From positions 496,001-560,000 of the forward strand of contig NC_014934.1 of assembly GCF_000186265.1 (NCBI RefSeq): 64,000 nt of DNA. The letters run 5' to 3'. The position numbers and the translations under genes were made by a program. Below are positions 56,615 through 64,000 of this stretch, one piece after another. Numbering within the stretch: position 1 is the first letter of the stretch; the number at the start of each line of letters is the position of its first letter. Source of the stretch: Cellulophaga algicola DSM 14237 (GTDB lineage: Bacteria; Bacteroidota; Bacteroidia; Flavobacteriales; Flavobacteriaceae). The notes below the pieces were generated by a model, which did no database searches, was not told the DNA's origin, and was given only the letters and a program-made list of their open reading frames with translations.

Positions 56615-58879
56615 TTATTCTACTACTGAAAAATCTGTTTCTAAAGTAGTGATAGAACTTCCGCCAATAAACACTTTAAATGCTCCTGGCTCCACTTCCC
56701 ACTTATTATTTGCGGTGTAAAATTGAAGTTTCTCTTTAGTAAGATCAAAACTTATCGTTTTAGATTCCCCCGGCTTAAGCGTAATCATTTTAAAATCTTT
56801 TAACTCTTTTACGGGTCTAGTTACACTAGCAAAAAGATCACGTATATACAATTGCACAACTTCTTTACCTTCGTATTTACCTGTATTTTTCAAAGTAAAA
56901 GAAACTGTAATAGACTCCTCTTCTTTCATTGTCGGTGCACTCAATGTTAAGCTACTATATTCAAACGTAGTGTAACTCAACCCATGACCAAAAGGATATA
57001 AAGGTGTATTACTCACATCACTATAATGTGACCAAAAAACCACATCTCCTCCGGGACTTGTTGGGCGTCCTGTATTTTTGTAATTGTAATACATAGGAAT
57101 TTGACCTACATTTTTAGGGAATGTCATAGGTAGTTTACCACTTGGATTGTAGGCTCCATATAATACTTCTGCAATAGCATTACCACTTTGAGATCCTAAA
57201 TGCCAAGCTTCTACTATTGTTGGTATATGTTCTTGTGCCCAATTAATTGTCAAAGGTCTCCCGTTCATTAAAACTAAAACAATATTTTTATTAACCGCAT
57301 ATACTTCTTTTAACAACTCTTCTTGTAAGCCTGGAAGATCTAAAGATGTTCTGCTACGTGCTTCTCCTGTTTGAAAACCATATTCTCCAAGCACCATAAT
57401 TACAACATCTTTATTTTTTGCGGCCGCTACAGCCTCCTTTATTCCTGTTCTATCTGTAGTGTTGATTTTGGTTTCTAAAATAAACTTGTTCTCTCCTGTT
57501 GTTAGGTTTACACCCTTATGATGTTCTAAAGTATTCTTTGTATATTTTTTTAAGCCTTCTAAGACGGAAACCGCAGTATTATCATCTCCTGCAATTCTCC
57601 AACTACCTAAAGGGCTATTCTTATCTGCTGCTAAAGGACCAATTAAAGCAATATTTAAGCCTTTCTTCTTTAGAGGAAGAAGCTGACCTTCATTCTTTAA
57701 AAGAACAATAGATTTTTTAGCAATATCCAATACCGCTGCTGTATTCTCTTTACTTCCTATCACCTCTTTTTCTCGTGCTGTATTGCAATATAAATAAGGA
57801 TCATCAAAAAGACCTAATTCAAACTTAACACGTAATATTCTTTTTACCGCGTCATCAATCTTAGCGACATCTACCTTACCTTCTGCTACTAATTCTTCTA
57901 AATATTTTACATACACATAAGATTCCATATCCATATCAGAACCTGCATTCAATGCCAAATTTGCTGCTTGCTTTCCATCTTTTGCATAGCCATGAGCAAC
58001 CATCTCATTAATTGAACCCCAGTCCGAAACCATAAAACCTTTGTAATTCCATTCTTTTTTTAGTACTTCTCGCTGTAAAAAAGCATTCCCCGTTGCTGGA
58101 ATCCCGTTTAACTCATTAAAAGAATTCATAAAGGTCTTAACATCTGCTTTTATAGCTGCTTGAAAAGGAGGAAAAATAATATTGTATAAGGTTGATGTAC
58201 CTACGTCTACGGTATTGTAATCTCTTCCTGATTCTGAAAAACCATAACCTGCAAAGTGTTTAGCTGTAGCTGCAATGGTAAAGGGTGAAGCTAAATTATC
58301 ACCTTGAAACCCTTTTACACGGGCGTAGGCAATCTTACTCCCTAAATAAGGATCCTCGCCTGCTCCTTCCATCACTCTACCCCAACGTGCATCACGAGAA
58401 ATATCTATCATAGGAGCAAAAGTCCAATTAATACCGCTTGCTGCTGCTTCTGCCGCGGCTACTTCTGATGATTTTTTTATAGCTTTAAGATCCCAACTTG
58501 CAGCCTCTGCTAAAGGAATAGGGCTAATGGTTTTATAGCCGTGTATGACATCAAAACCTATAATTAAGGGTATACCTAACCTTGTTTCTTCTACTGCTAT
58601 TTTTTGTACTTTACGTACTTCTTCAACCCCAGTAACATTTAACATAGAGCCTACCAAGCCGGTTTTAAGATGCTCGTATTTATTGGCTGCATCACCATCT
58701 TTAGGAGAGGGCCCCGTAACATTCCAGAAACCATTGTATTGGTTCATCTGACCAATTTTTTCTTGGAGGGTCATTATAGAAAGTAGTGAATCTACCTTCT
58801 GATCAATGCTTGACTTTTTTCCTTGACTCAGGCCTAGATTGCAAAACAATCCGATACAAATAATCACTTTGAAATTCAT
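56615..58879 (-). CDS. bglX: GH3 beta-glucosidase (BglX-like)
   Basis: Periplasmic exo-acting beta-glucosidase of 754 residues, finishing laminarin oligosaccharides to glucose. Signal peptide at the N-terminus (LFCNLGLSQG), then VDSLLSIMTLQEKIGQMNQ, GINWTFAPMIDISRDARWGRVMEGAGEDPYLGS and the nucleophile region GFMVSDWG (Asp286). The second domain (GEYGFQTGEARSRTSLDLPG, VEAWHLGSQSGNAIAEVLYG) and a C-terminal fibronectin III-like domain (YPFGHGLSYTTFEYSSL, KPGESKTISF) complete the BglX architecture. Separated from the upstream GH16 gene by 96 bases holding a terminator-like hairpin. Confidence 0.94.
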   Translation of the reverse strand: MNFKVIICIGLFCNLGLSQGKKSSIDQKVDSLLSIMTLQEKIGQMNQYNGFWNVTGPSPKDGDAANKYEHLKTGLVGSMLNVTGVEEVRKVQKIAVEETRLGIPLIIGFDVIHGYKTISPIPLAEAASWDLKAIKKSSEVAAAEAAASGINWTFAPMIDISRDARWGRVMEGAGEDPYLGSKIAYARVKGFQGDNLASPFTIAATAKHFAGYGFSESGRDYNTVDVGTSTLYNIIFPPFQAAIKADVKTFMNSFNELNGIPATGNAFLQREVLKKEWNYKGFMVSDWGSINEMVAHGYAKDGKQAANLALNAGSDMDMESYVYVKYLEELVAEGKVDVAKIDDAVKRILRVKFELGLFDDPYLYCNTAREKEVIGSKENTAAVLDIAKKSIVLLKNEGQLLPLKKKGLNIALIGPLAADKNSPLGSWRIAGDDNTAVSVLEGLKKYTKNTLEHHKGVNLTTGENKFILETKINTTDRTGIKEAVAAAKNKDVVIMVLGEYGFQTGEARSRTSLDLPGLQEELLKEVYAVNKNIVLVLMNGRPLTINWAQEHIPTIVEAWHLGSQSGNAIAEVLYGAYNPSGKLPMTFPKNVGQIPMYYNYKNTGRPTSPGGDVVFWSHYSDVSNTPLYPFGHGLSYTTFEYSSLTLSAPTMKEEESITVSFTLKNTGKYEGKEVVQLYIRDLFASVTRPVKELKDFKMITLKPGESKTISFDLTKEKLQFYTANNKWEVEPGAFKVFIGGSSITTLETDFSVVE

Positions 58880-58920
58880 GTGTTCTAATTTATTATAATA
58901 GTACGGTATTTTATTGAACT

Positions 58921-58959
58921 AAAAAAGGAGTAATTGAGCTATGAATTCTCAATTACTCC
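58921..58959 (-). terminator. Intra-operon terminator-like hairpin upstream of GH3
   Basis: Minus-strand stem of 12 perfect pairs, GGAGTAATTGAG / CTCAATTACTCC, with a 9-base loop, followed by six T (58921-58926 read on the minus strand). It lies between the multimodular GH16 stop and the GH3 start inside the laminarin locus. Confidence 0.75.
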
Positions 58960-58975
58960 AGCATAAAAAACTCAA

Positions 58976-60607
58976 TTATTGATACACTCTCACATAATCA
59001 ATTTCCATAGTATCTTCCGTAAAAGCAGGATCAATATCTCCTCCTAAAGTTCCTCCCATAGCAACATTTAAGATCAAGAAAAAATCTAAATTAAATACTG
59101 AATCGCTTGAATTTGCTTGTGTAAAGAAAACTTCATCATCTACAAGAATATTTATTTCATCGGCGGTCCAATCTACTACATAGTTATGAAATTCTGTTGT
59201 AGAAGTCTCATTATCAATAGAATTGGTAGGCGCATCTCCTCCACTATTACCTGGAAAATGCAGGGCTGCCGATGTTATCGTTTTATCCCAACCTGTCTGC
59301 TCCATGACATCTATTTCTCCACATGCTGGCCAATTAACATCTTCAATATTTGATCCTAACAACCAAATTGCAGGCCAAGTACCTTGTGCTGCTGGTAGTT
59401 TAGCTCTAACTTCTACACGACCATATTTAAAATCAAAAAGCCCTTGAGATTTTAACCTTGCTGAAGTATACCCTCCTACACCATCTGCCTTGGCCGTAAT
59501 TTTAAGAGAACCATCTTCTACGATAGCATTTTCTAAATTATTCGTATAGTTCTGAGATTCTCCATTTCCCCAACCTCCTGCTCCAAGGTCATAGGTCCAA
59601 CTTAAAGCATCTGGTGCTCCTGCAATATCAAATTCATCTGACCAGAACAAGGTGTTAAATTCTGATTCAAATTCTTCGTTAACCGTTTCCTCTACTTCTT
59701 CTTGATTTGTTAAAATAAACCACCAGTTAAATTCGCTGTTACCATCTGCAGTGGTCAGTATCATTTCATTTGCAGTTCTACTGAATATTCTATACTTATG
59801 GTTTCCACCTGTGTAATACCCTAAAAAAGCAGTACCTCCTAAACTAAGAGTTTCTACGCCATCAGGAGCGGTAAGAGACCACTGGTTACTATAATCCGTA
59901 TACGGATAATTTTCAATATCGGATCCATTCGCCTCTTCATTATGAGCACCAAGTTCATCTACTAAATTTACTCTCCCAAATATGGTTCCGCTAGTATCCA
60001 CAGAAGGGTCATCATTCACGCTATTTGTAATGTGGGTAAAAGTACCATCGGCATTAAAAATATAACGATCATCATACATTCCTGTAGCAGACTTTTCATT
60101 TGCCGCAGCGCTGTACCATTCTGCTGGGATATTTCCTCCCACAGGCCCAAGGCCAAAATGCCCACCTGATTCTGCTTTAATACGCCAAGTTCTAGTCCCG
60201 TCTGCCACCAACATCTGCAACAATTCTTCCGGAGCTGAATACGAGGCAAAAACCTCTAAATCTAATAAATAGCTTGTAGATAACCCTGCAGATCCAACAG
60301 CAATAACTGCCACTGTGTAAGTGTTTAACCCTGTAGTACTAAAATTATAGGTTTTAGCCCCAGAAGGAATTGCTTCCCTATTACCGTTATAAACAAACTG
60401 GTAAGAAATAGCATCATCTGCAGTAGCTATTAAATTTACAGTACCACTACCATCTCCATTTGGATTATCTGCATCTGCACCCACCAATTCTACAGATACC
60501 TGTAAATTGGAAGGGGCAACTATAATATCTAGATCAGGCTCATCTTCTTGACACCCCAAGAAGAATACCCCAAAAATACCTATTAGGATTATTTTAAAAT
60601 TTCTCAT
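58976..60607 (-). CDS. Multimodular GH16 laminarinase with PKD-like and putative glucan-binding modules
   Basis: Surface lipoprotein of 543 residues (lipobox FFLGC, Cys19). Order: PKD-like domain (about 30-120), an approximately 175-residue module (125-302) that resembles the repeated module of the neighbouring lipoprotein, then the GH16 domain (315-543). The catalytic signature GEIDVMEQ gives Glu431 as nucleophile and Glu436 as acid/base. WGNGESQNYT, YGRVEVRAKLPAAQGTWPAIWLLGSN and FLILNVAMGGTLGG are normal laminarinase blocks. It should make the first cut in laminarin at the cell surface. Starts 18 bases after the PKD-module lipoprotein gene. Confidence 0.93.
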   Translation of the reverse strand: MRNFKIILIGIFGVFFLGCQEDEPDLDIIVAPSNLQVSVELVGADADNPNGDGSGTVNLIATADDAISYQFVYNGNREAIPSGAKTYNFSTTGLNTYTVAVIAVGSAGLSTSYLLDLEVFASYSAPEELLQMLVADGTRTWRIKAESGGHFGLGPVGGNIPAEWYSAAANEKSATGMYDDRYIFNADGTFTHITNSVNDDPSVDTSGTIFGRVNLVDELGAHNEEANGSDIENYPYTDYSNQWSLTAPDGVETLSLGGTAFLGYYTGGNHKYRIFSRTANEMILTTADGNSEFNWWFILTNQEEVEETVNEEFESEFNTLFWSDEFDIAGAPDALSWTYDLGAGGWGNGESQNYTNNLENAIVEDGSLKITAKADGVGGYTSARLKSQGLFDFKYGRVEVRAKLPAAQGTWPAIWLLGSNIEDVNWPACGEIDVMEQTGWDKTITSAALHFPGNSGGDAPTNSIDNETSTTEFHNYVVDWTADEINILVDDEVFFTQANSSDSVFNLDFFLILNVAMGGTLGGDIDPAFTEDTMEIDYVRVYQ

Positions 60608-60625
60608 AATTATAGCTTTTTTTTA

Positions 60626-62224
60626 TTAATCTTTTACAAGCTTGAATTGCCAAAAAACACCAGAACCTGTTCCAGTCTCAATCACTACACTCATAGTATT
60701 GTTATCTATAAATGTAGCATTATAGACAATTGAACTAGGTGCATCTCCTGATGCTGCTAGCTCCCCTGTATTTGTTCCTTTAGCTAGGGTAATATAAGCT
60801 CCAATACCACTTATCGTAATCGTACCCGCAGACTCATCATATACATAGGTAGCAGCCGCAGATCCGTCATGAGGAGCAACAGGGGCAGCACAAGAATCTG
60901 AACCACCTTGCCAGCCTTCTGTCCAAGTTTCGGTTCCTAAATCTACAGAATAACTGTCATCTGCACCAAAAATATATGCATCATCTATTAAACATGCGTG
61001 ATCAATAATACCTTGATCATCCAAAGAGAACCAACTCACATCACCGATAGCTGGACCTACTCCATAAGAACCTGCCTCAGAAGCTAATCTCCAGGTACCC
61101 ACAATTGGCGCTGCAACTTTTTTAACTAATTTAAATTGCCAAAAAACTCCCGCACTAGTTTCTAAATACATATTCATAGTATTTTTGTCTTCTGATAAAG
61201 AGACATTGTACGTAATTGAATTTGGAGCATCAGCAGGTGAGCTCAATTCGCCATTATTGGTTCCTTTTGCCAGCGCTATAAAAGCTCCTGTTCCCGTAAG
61301 GGTAAGTGTACTCGTTGCATCATCGTAACTATAAGATGCTGAACCAGAACCATCATGTGGTGCTACAGGAGCTCCACAAGAATCTGTACCTCCTTGCCAA
61401 GCTTCAATCCAAGTTTCTGATCCTAATAGCGTATTAAATGTACCCCCTGATCCAAAAACATACTCGTCATCAATAAAACATGCTCTATCTTCAATACCTT
61501 GCGCATCTAGCGAAAACCAACTCACATCACCAATAGCAGGACCTACTCCAAAAGAACCTGCCTCAGAAGCAAGTACCCAAGTACCTATAAAATCTTCTAA
61601 AGTTGCAGAAACAGGCTCTGTAATACTCACAGTCTCTTCATATTCAATAGTGGTTACACTTGCACCTTTAGCAACAACTCTAATGGTATAATCTCCAGCA
61701 GTAGCGTAAGTATATGTAGCCACTTCACCGGCCATAATCGTTATTGGTTCTTCCGCCGCATCTGCTCCAAAATAAACATCAAAAACAGTAGCATTATCTG
61801 CAGTAGGAGTAACAGATACCTCATACGTATTAGCAACCGTTATCTCTGCTGCTAAGTTTGATGGTGGCGTAAAGGAAATTGAAATGCTTTTATTAAGTTC
61901 ACTCGTAAGACCTGAAGCACTCAAGGCGACAATTCTTATGATATAATCCCCTTCTTCATATACGTGCGAAGCCTCTTCGCCAGGAGCAATAGCTGCAGGC
62001 GTCTCATCTTCTATATCTCCAAAGTATACTTGAAAACTTGTTACACCTTCTGCTGTGGGCGTAAGTGTTACCGTACCCGTATCATCATTAGATATATCAA
62101 ATGCCGCTGTAACATTAGAAGGTGCAGATACATCTTTAAATGCATAGGAAACTTCATCATCTGTACAAGCACTAATTGCGATTATGCTCAAAAAGCAAAT
62201 AACTAAATTTTTTATAATCTTCAT
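60626..62224 (-). CDS. Surface glycan-binding-type lipoprotein with two PKD-like domains and a duplicated C-terminal module
   Basis: 532-residue lipoprotein (lipobox AISAC, Cys20), in the position where laminarin loci usually encode a SusE/SGBP-like surface binder. Residues 30-118 and 119-203 are two PKD-like beta domains. Residues 211-369 and 373-532 are two copies of one module, each opening with GTW-x-LASEAGS-(F/Y)-GVGPAIGDVSWFS, holding (C)-(F/L)-IDD near the middle, SC-x-APVAPHDGS and LAKGTN, and closing FWQFKLVK. No catalytic motif; glucan binding is the most likely role. A related module occurs in the adjacent GH16. Four to five cysteines per pair of modules suggest disulfides. Confidence 0.85.
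   Translation of the reverse strand: MKIIKNLVICFLSIIAISACTDDEVSYAFKDVSAPSNVTAAFDISNDDTGTVTLTPTAEGVTSFQVYFGDIEDETPAAIAPGEEASHVYEEGDYIIRIVALSASGLTSELNKSISISFTPPSNLAAEITVANTYEVSVTPTADNATVFDVYFGADAAEEPITIMAGEVATYTYATAGDYTIRVVAKGASVTTIEYEETVSITEPVSATLEDFIGTWVLASEAGSFGVGPAIGDVSWFSLDAQGIEDRACFIDDEYVFGSGGTFNTLLGSETWIEAWQGGTDSCGAPVAPHDGSGSASYSYDDATSTLTLTGTGAFIALAKGTNNGELSSPADAPNSITYNVSLSEDKNTMNMYLETSAGVFWQFKLVKKVAAPIVGTWRLASEAGSYGVGPAIGDVSWFSLDDQGIIDHACLIDDAYIFGADDSYSVDLGTETWTEGWQGGSDSCAAPVAPHDGSAAATYVYDESAGTITISGIGAYITLAKGTNTGELAASGDAPSSIVYNATFIDNNTMSVVIETGTGSGVFWQFKLVKD
60629..61594 (-). repeat. Internal tandem duplication of an approximately 160-residue module
   Basis: Two adjacent in-frame copies inside the surface lipoprotein gene, approximately 61118-61594 (first) and 60629-61108 (second), clearly alike in both protein and DNA (for example the segment covering ccaactcacatcaccgatagc and its counterpart near 61520). 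Consistent with an old tandem duplication. Confidence 0.8.
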
Positions 62225-62242
62225 TTTTACAATTTTTTTTTA

Positions 62243-63721
62243 TTAATATCCTGGATTTTGATCCCAACGGTTTCCTGACAATTCTATTTCTATAGATGGA
62301 ATAGGAAATAATTCATGCTTTCCTGATTGAAACCCATCTATTTCTTCAGCTGCTCTTCCTGTTCGTACTAAATCAAAAAAGCGATGCCCCTCCCCTACTA
62401 ATTCTACTCTTCTCTCTTGGTAGATAGCGGTAGTTAAACTAGAACCAGTTGTGGTCACCTCATCTAAATTTGCTCTTTCCCGTACTCTGTTAAGGTAAAT
62501 AAGCGCACGTGAATCGCTTATACTACCTCTGTTTAAAGCTTCGGCTGCCATTAGTAAGACATCCGCAAAACGTATTGCTCTATAATTATTTGGGTTTGTT
62601 AGGTTGGCATCTCCTGTATTTGAATCTTCGGCAGCATCTAACCTTGGAAGGTATTTTCTGTTGAAATATCCCGTATGTTCATTACCCGTTCCAAAAGTTG
62701 CACCGGTTTCTTCTGCCCATGCCTCTATATTTAATATGGCAATATCTCTACGCGTATCACCCGCTTCAAATGCATCGTAGACTTCTTGAGTAGGGATATT
62801 AAAACTAAATCCTGATTCGAAATTAGGACCAGCATAATTTCTAATTCCATTAAACCCAACAGCAACATTACCTTCACTACACTGCAAGCACTCAAAGCCA
62901 GCGCCTTCTTTATCCGTATACTGTACTTCAAAAACAGATTCTATATTATTTTCATTATCCAATTCAAACATGGTGCTGTAGTCTTCTAAAAGATCATAAG
63001 GACCGTTATTTATTAAATCTTCTAACACATTTGCTGCTTCGGTAAATTTATCTTGATATAGATAAGCTTTTCCTAAAAGTGCCTGTGCTGCTCCTTTGGT
63101 AATTCTACCTTTTTGTGCTTGGGTATACGGTAAATTGTCTACTGCATATTGTAAATCAATTTCAATTTGTGCGTATATCTCAGCAACAGGTGTTCTTCCT
63201 ACCAAATACTGATCGCCAAATAATAATCGTTGATCTACAGCCAAAGGAACATCTCCAAACCATTTCACGAGTTCAAAATAATAATAAGCCCTTAAAAATG
63301 TAGCTTCTGCTAAAAGCGCTTCTTTTCCTGTGAAATCGGTTTTATCTTTAAATTCCAAAACATAGTTGGCCCGATTAACGCCAGCAAACATCCATCCCCA
63401 GATACTTTCTAATTGTACATTTAAAGAGGTATGCAACATATCATCTATTTGTTGTATTCCAATTACATCTGTAGCACTTTCACCACCTGCCAAAGTGTTA
63501 TCAGAAGCAATTTCCCCCAACATTACATTAAGATATGTAGATTGAAGCAAATCATAAGCCCCCGTTAGTGCCGATTGATAATCTTCTTCTGAGTTGAAAA
63601 AATCTTCTGAGTTTTCATCTTCTGATTCAACATTTACAAAGTCATCACTACAGGATATAGAAAATATCGTAATACTGGCAAACGCAATAACGTGTTTTAA
63701 AAAAGTGTTTTTTATCATCAT
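62243..63721 (-). CDS. SusD/RagB-like laminarin-binding lipoprotein
   Basis: 492-residue SusD homologue (lipobox FSISC, Cys about 24). Family blocks: LLAEATFLRAYYYFELVKWFGDVPLAVDQ (about 135-160), AQALLGKAYLYQDKF, RFADVLLMAAEALNRG and ERRVELVGEGHRFFDLVRTGRAAEEI, with the ending WDQNPGY. Expected to cap the SusC encoded 4 bases upstream and to bind laminarin at the cell surface, judging from the GH16/GH3/GH16 cargo downstream. Confidence 0.94.
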   Translation of the reverse strand: MMIKNTFLKHVIAFASITIFSISCSDDFVNVESEDENSEDFFNSEEDYQSALTGAYDLLQSTYLNVMLGEIASDNTLAGGESATDVIGIQQIDDMLHTSLNVQLESIWGWMFAGVNRANYVLEFKDKTDFTGKEALLAEATFLRAYYYFELVKWFGDVPLAVDQRLLFGDQYLVGRTPVAEIYAQIEIDLQYAVDNLPYTQAQKGRITKGAAQALLGKAYLYQDKFTEAANVLEDLINNGPYDLLEDYSTMFELDNENNIESVFEVQYTDKEGAGFECLQCSEGNVAVGFNGIRNYAGPNFESGFSFNIPTQEVYDAFEAGDTRRDIAILNIEAWAEETGATFGTGNEHTGYFNRKYLPRLDAAEDSNTGDANLTNPNNYRAIRFADVLLMAAEALNRGSISDSRALIYLNRVRERANLDEVTTTGSSLTTAIYQERRVELVGEGHRFFDLVRTGRAAEEIDGFQSGKHELFPIPSIEIELSGNRWDQNPGY

Positions 63722-63725
63722 TACA

Positions 63726-64000
63726 TTAAAATTTAAGGTTTAAACCTAATAAGTAGGTACGTGGTACTGGATAAAATCCTGAATCAAATCCTGATCCTAT
63801 TGGATCTCCAGAAGATGCTGATGGATCAAATCCTTTATATTTAGAAAAAGTAAAAACATTACTAGCAGATACATACAAACGTAATTTGCTTATCCCCATG
63901 TCCTTGATTCCCTCGCTATTTAGAGCATATCCTAATTGCATATTCTGTGCTCTGACAAATGAACCATCTTCTACATAAAAATCTGAAAATAAAATATTAG
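63726..64000 (-). CDS. SusC/RagA-like transporter, C-terminal end (cut by window edge)
   Basis: Only the last 91 residues are in the window; the frame runs off at 64000. The sequence reads LFSDFYVEDGSFVRAQNMQLGYA, then ISKLRLYVSASNVFTFSKYKGFDP and ends YLLGLNLKF, the standard SusC barrel end (compare the same region of the SusC gene at 45001). It starts the laminarin locus, with SusD 4 bases downstream. Confidence 0.92.
   Translation of the reverse strand, partial: NILFSDFYVEDGSFVRAQNMQLGYALNSEGIKDMGISKLRLYVSASNVFTFSKYKGFDPSASSGDPIGSGFDSGFYPVPRTYLLGLNLKF

Noticed and set aside
1-64000. CRISPR arrays, tRNA or rRNA genes, phage or defence islands
   Set aside because: No regularly spaced repeats, cloverleaf-like genes, phage structural genes or recognisable defence genes were found on either strand.

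Overview
The window looks like a chromosome segment of a marine, polysaccharide-degrading member of the Bacteroidetes, class Flavobacteriia. The evidence is low GC content, many SusC/SusD pairs, a hybrid two-component sensor, exact TAnnTTTG-type -7 promoter elements, and a catabolic repertoire (sulfatases, alginate-lyase-type enzymes, laminarinases) typical of algae-associated flavobacteria. No rRNA, tRNA or CRISPR array was seen.

Layout. (1) 52-15334, plus strand: a sulfated-glycan locus with three S1-type sulfatases (two are tandem paralogues), a secreted FG-GAP/VCBS protein, a Tat-type FAD oxidoreductase overlapping by one base a secreted FMN_bind-like protein with a flavinylation-type motif, then a SusC/SusD pair closed by a strong terminator. 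(2) 15505-16253: a decayed DUF5009/HGSNAT-like acyltransferase gene. (3) 16435-19143, minus: a Tat-exported two-subunit molybdenum hydroxylase. (4) 19384-24057, minus: a two-gene polysaccharide lyase operon (heparinase II/III-fold lyase and a PL6 alginate lyase) with a tandem GntR-type operator on its promoter. (5) 24245-29871: housekeeping and stress genes (topoisomerase IB, HPF/RaiA, VOC protein, SYLF protein, OmpW/PorT-like barrel, CsbD) and one intact IS3-family element with a -1 frameshift signal. (6) 29911-37948, minus: FucP-type and SSS-type transporters, myo-inositol oxygenase and a large hybrid two-component regulator. (7) 38016-39744: two genes in head-to-head orientation that have both lost their 5' ends at the same point, a deletion scar. 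(8) 39774-48072, minus: SusC, SusD and a very large FG-GAP/ASPIC lipoprotein. (9) 48310-53624: a galactose locus (sugar MFS permease, Nudix-type regulator, galK, galT, LacI-type regulator) with a 39-bp near-perfect palindrome between the regulator and galK. (10) 53757-55830: paired YeeE/YedE proteins and a Gfo/Idh/MocA oxidoreductase. (11) 55838-64000, minus: a classic laminarin locus (SusC truncated by the window edge, SusD, PKD-module lipoprotein, GH16, GH3, GH16).

How it fits together. Outer-membrane SusCD pairs import oligosaccharides released by surface lyases, sulfatases and GH16 enzymes. GH3, inositol oxygenase and the galK/galT pair then feed the sugars into central metabolism. The most unusual points are the FAD/FMN redox pair inside a sulfatase locus, a putative glucan-binding module shared by the laminarin lipoprotein (two copies) and the laminarinase beside it, the gal palindrome that carries a -7 element on each strand, and the double-truncation scar near 38,755.
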